64,000 nucleotides of DNA, taken from NCBI GenBank assembly GCA_036702865.1, contig DATNQD010000059.1, forward strand, positions 186,001 to 250,000, written 5' to 3'. The translations under genes were made by a program, and so were the position numbers. This stretch comes from Trichocoleus sp. (lineage in GTDB: Bacteria > Cyanobacteriota > Cyanobacteriia > Elainellales > Elainellaceae). The stretch's first letter is position 1, and every line of letters begins with the position of its first letter. A model generated the notes under the pieces. The model searched no databases. It had not been told where the DNA came from and saw only the letters and a program-made list of their open reading frames with translations. This document shows positions 63,375 through 64,000 of the stretch, in pieces.

Positions 63375-63832
63375 CCTCTGCTGCCTACAGCCTGCAAAAG
63401 TCGCTCTGCAACTGCTTCCGGTACTGGCATGACTGAAAGGCGATTGCCCTGACGCACCACCCATAGCTCTTCTGGTGAGAAAGTTTGTCGCAACCAATCC
63501 AGCGAGATGAGCTGCGGAAATTGCTCAACAAATGCCACTTTTACAGTCTGCCAGCGGGGAGCATCCGGTTGAGATTTAGCATCAAAATATTCGCTCTGTG
63601 GGTCAAATTGGCTGGGGTCAACCACACCTGTTTGGACGACTTGCATCAGCCCGACAATGCCCGGTGGTGTTGTGTTGGAGTGATAGAAAAACGATCGATC
63701 ACCCACCTGCATCGATTGCAAAAAGTTTCTCGCCTGGTAGTTTCGCACTCCATCCCAGAGGGTTTCCTTGTCTTGTTCCAGGTCTGCAATGCCATACACT
63801 GCAGGTTCCGATTTCATCAGCCAGTAATTCAT
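63371..63832 (-). CDS. EVE-domain protein (PUA-like)
   Basis: A 153-residue EVE protein beginning MNYWLMKSEPAVYGIADLEQ and including the conserved WDGVRNYQARNFLQSMQVGD and FFYHSNTTPPGIVGL segments. EVE domains are PUA-like and bind modified bases in DNA or RNA. The frame is open a further 50 codons upstream, but homologues start at MNYWLMKSEP. It is convergent with the hybrid kinase and their stop codons share three bases. The tRNA- or defence-linked roles reported for some EVE proteins cannot be assigned here. Confidence 0.88.
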   Translation of the reverse strand: MNYWLMKSEPAVYGIADLEQDKETLWDGVRNYQARNFLQSMQVGDRSFFYHSNTTPPGIVGLMQVVQTGVVDPSQFDPQSEYFDAKSQPDAPRWQTVKVAFVEQFPQLISLDWLRQTFSPEELWVVRQGNRLSVMPVPEAVAERLLQAVGSRG

Positions 63833-63875
63833 TTGCAGTTTTGAATGGAGCGTGAACGCTAAACTTGAGCCGACC

Positions 63876-64000
63876 CTAGCGAATCCGGTGTTCCTGCGAC
63901 TGAGAGGGATCAGTATCATTGAGCAAATCGTCGTTGGTTTGAGGCGTATCCCAGACATCGCCGCCAGGCTCAGCTGCTTCAAAATCAGCAGTCTCTTCTA
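63876..64000 (-). CDS. C-terminal end of an acidic protein of unknown function (5' end outside window)
   Basis: On the minus strand an open frame enters from the window edge and ends at TAG (63876-63878). The visible ~40 residues are strongly acidic and polar (EETADFEAAEPGG... NDDLLNDTDPSQSQ) and look like a disordered C-terminal tail. The EVE gene follows 44 bp downstream on the same strand and may share its transcript. No family can be assigned. Confidence 0.55.
   Translation of the reverse strand, partial: EETADFEAAEPGGDVWDTPQTNDDLLNDTDPSQSQEHRIR

Noticed and set aside
1-64000. CRISPR array, prophage or insertion sequence
   Set aside because: No regularly spaced repeats, integrase, transposase or phage structural genes were seen anywhere in the window.

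Overview
The window is a cyanobacterial chromosome segment. It carries photosystem II genes (psbM, psbB for CP47, psbT), a cyanobacterial-type three-repeat ribosomal protein S1, NrdR, DUF3386 and DUF3110 family proteins, the 8-HDF synthase subunit CofH and a HetZ-type protein. The palindrome CGATCG, often extended to GCGATCGC (the HIP1 motif), occurs throughout, inside genes as well as between them. HetZ suggests a filamentous lineage (Leptolyngbya-like or a relative), but nothing here shows whether heterocysts are made. No rRNA gene, intact tRNA, CRISPR array, phage module or transposase gene was seen.

Layout. 1-7020: the end of a LysR regulator, a TrpD-like protein, thiD, two cyanobacterial conserved proteins, a YgfZ/GcvT-fold protein, a hotdog thioesterase and a tandem universal stress protein. 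7048-9777: a tRNA-Thr-like relic, then psbM, a [2Fe-2S] ferredoxin, psbB and psbT. 10027-14097: nrdR, rpsA, a HAD phosphatase and metK, with stem-loops between them. 14195-18125: a membrane Ser/Thr kinase and hetZ. 18539-27506: a TsaC-like protein, larC, a HATPase anti-sigma-like protein, a WecG/TagA glycosyltransferase, a kinase-TPR fusion, DUF3386 and Nfu. 27641-36973: a GH57 enzyme, a Uma2 nuclease-fold protein, a coiled-coil/TPR protein with 29-residue repeats, an AMIN-amidase and a WG-repeat protein. 37057-48038: tsaB, an Opp/Dpp permease, DUF3110, pgsA, cofH, malQ, a GNAT protein and an RND efflux pump with its adaptor.

The most interesting region is 48746-63374. It combines a complete BMP-type (PnrA/YufNOPQ-like) ABC importer, a formamidase of the AmiF type, two isochorismatase-fold cysteine hydrolases (one closely resembling biuret/triuret hydrolases), a LysE-type exporter, an NCS1 cytosine-type permease and a large dCache/PAS hybrid histidine kinase. 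The hydrolase genes lie between the importer's permease genes and its ATPase gene. That order suggests one system for taking up small nitrogen-rich, amide- or ureide-bearing molecules and releasing their ammonia. A perfect NtcA-type palindrome (GTA-N8-TAC) lies upstream of the first gene. The substrate cannot be read from the sequence, and no allophanate hydrolase or urea amidolyase is present in the window.

Gene starts were chosen by eye from Shine-Dalgarno sequences and family length. Functions are family-level calls from recognised motifs, made without a database search.
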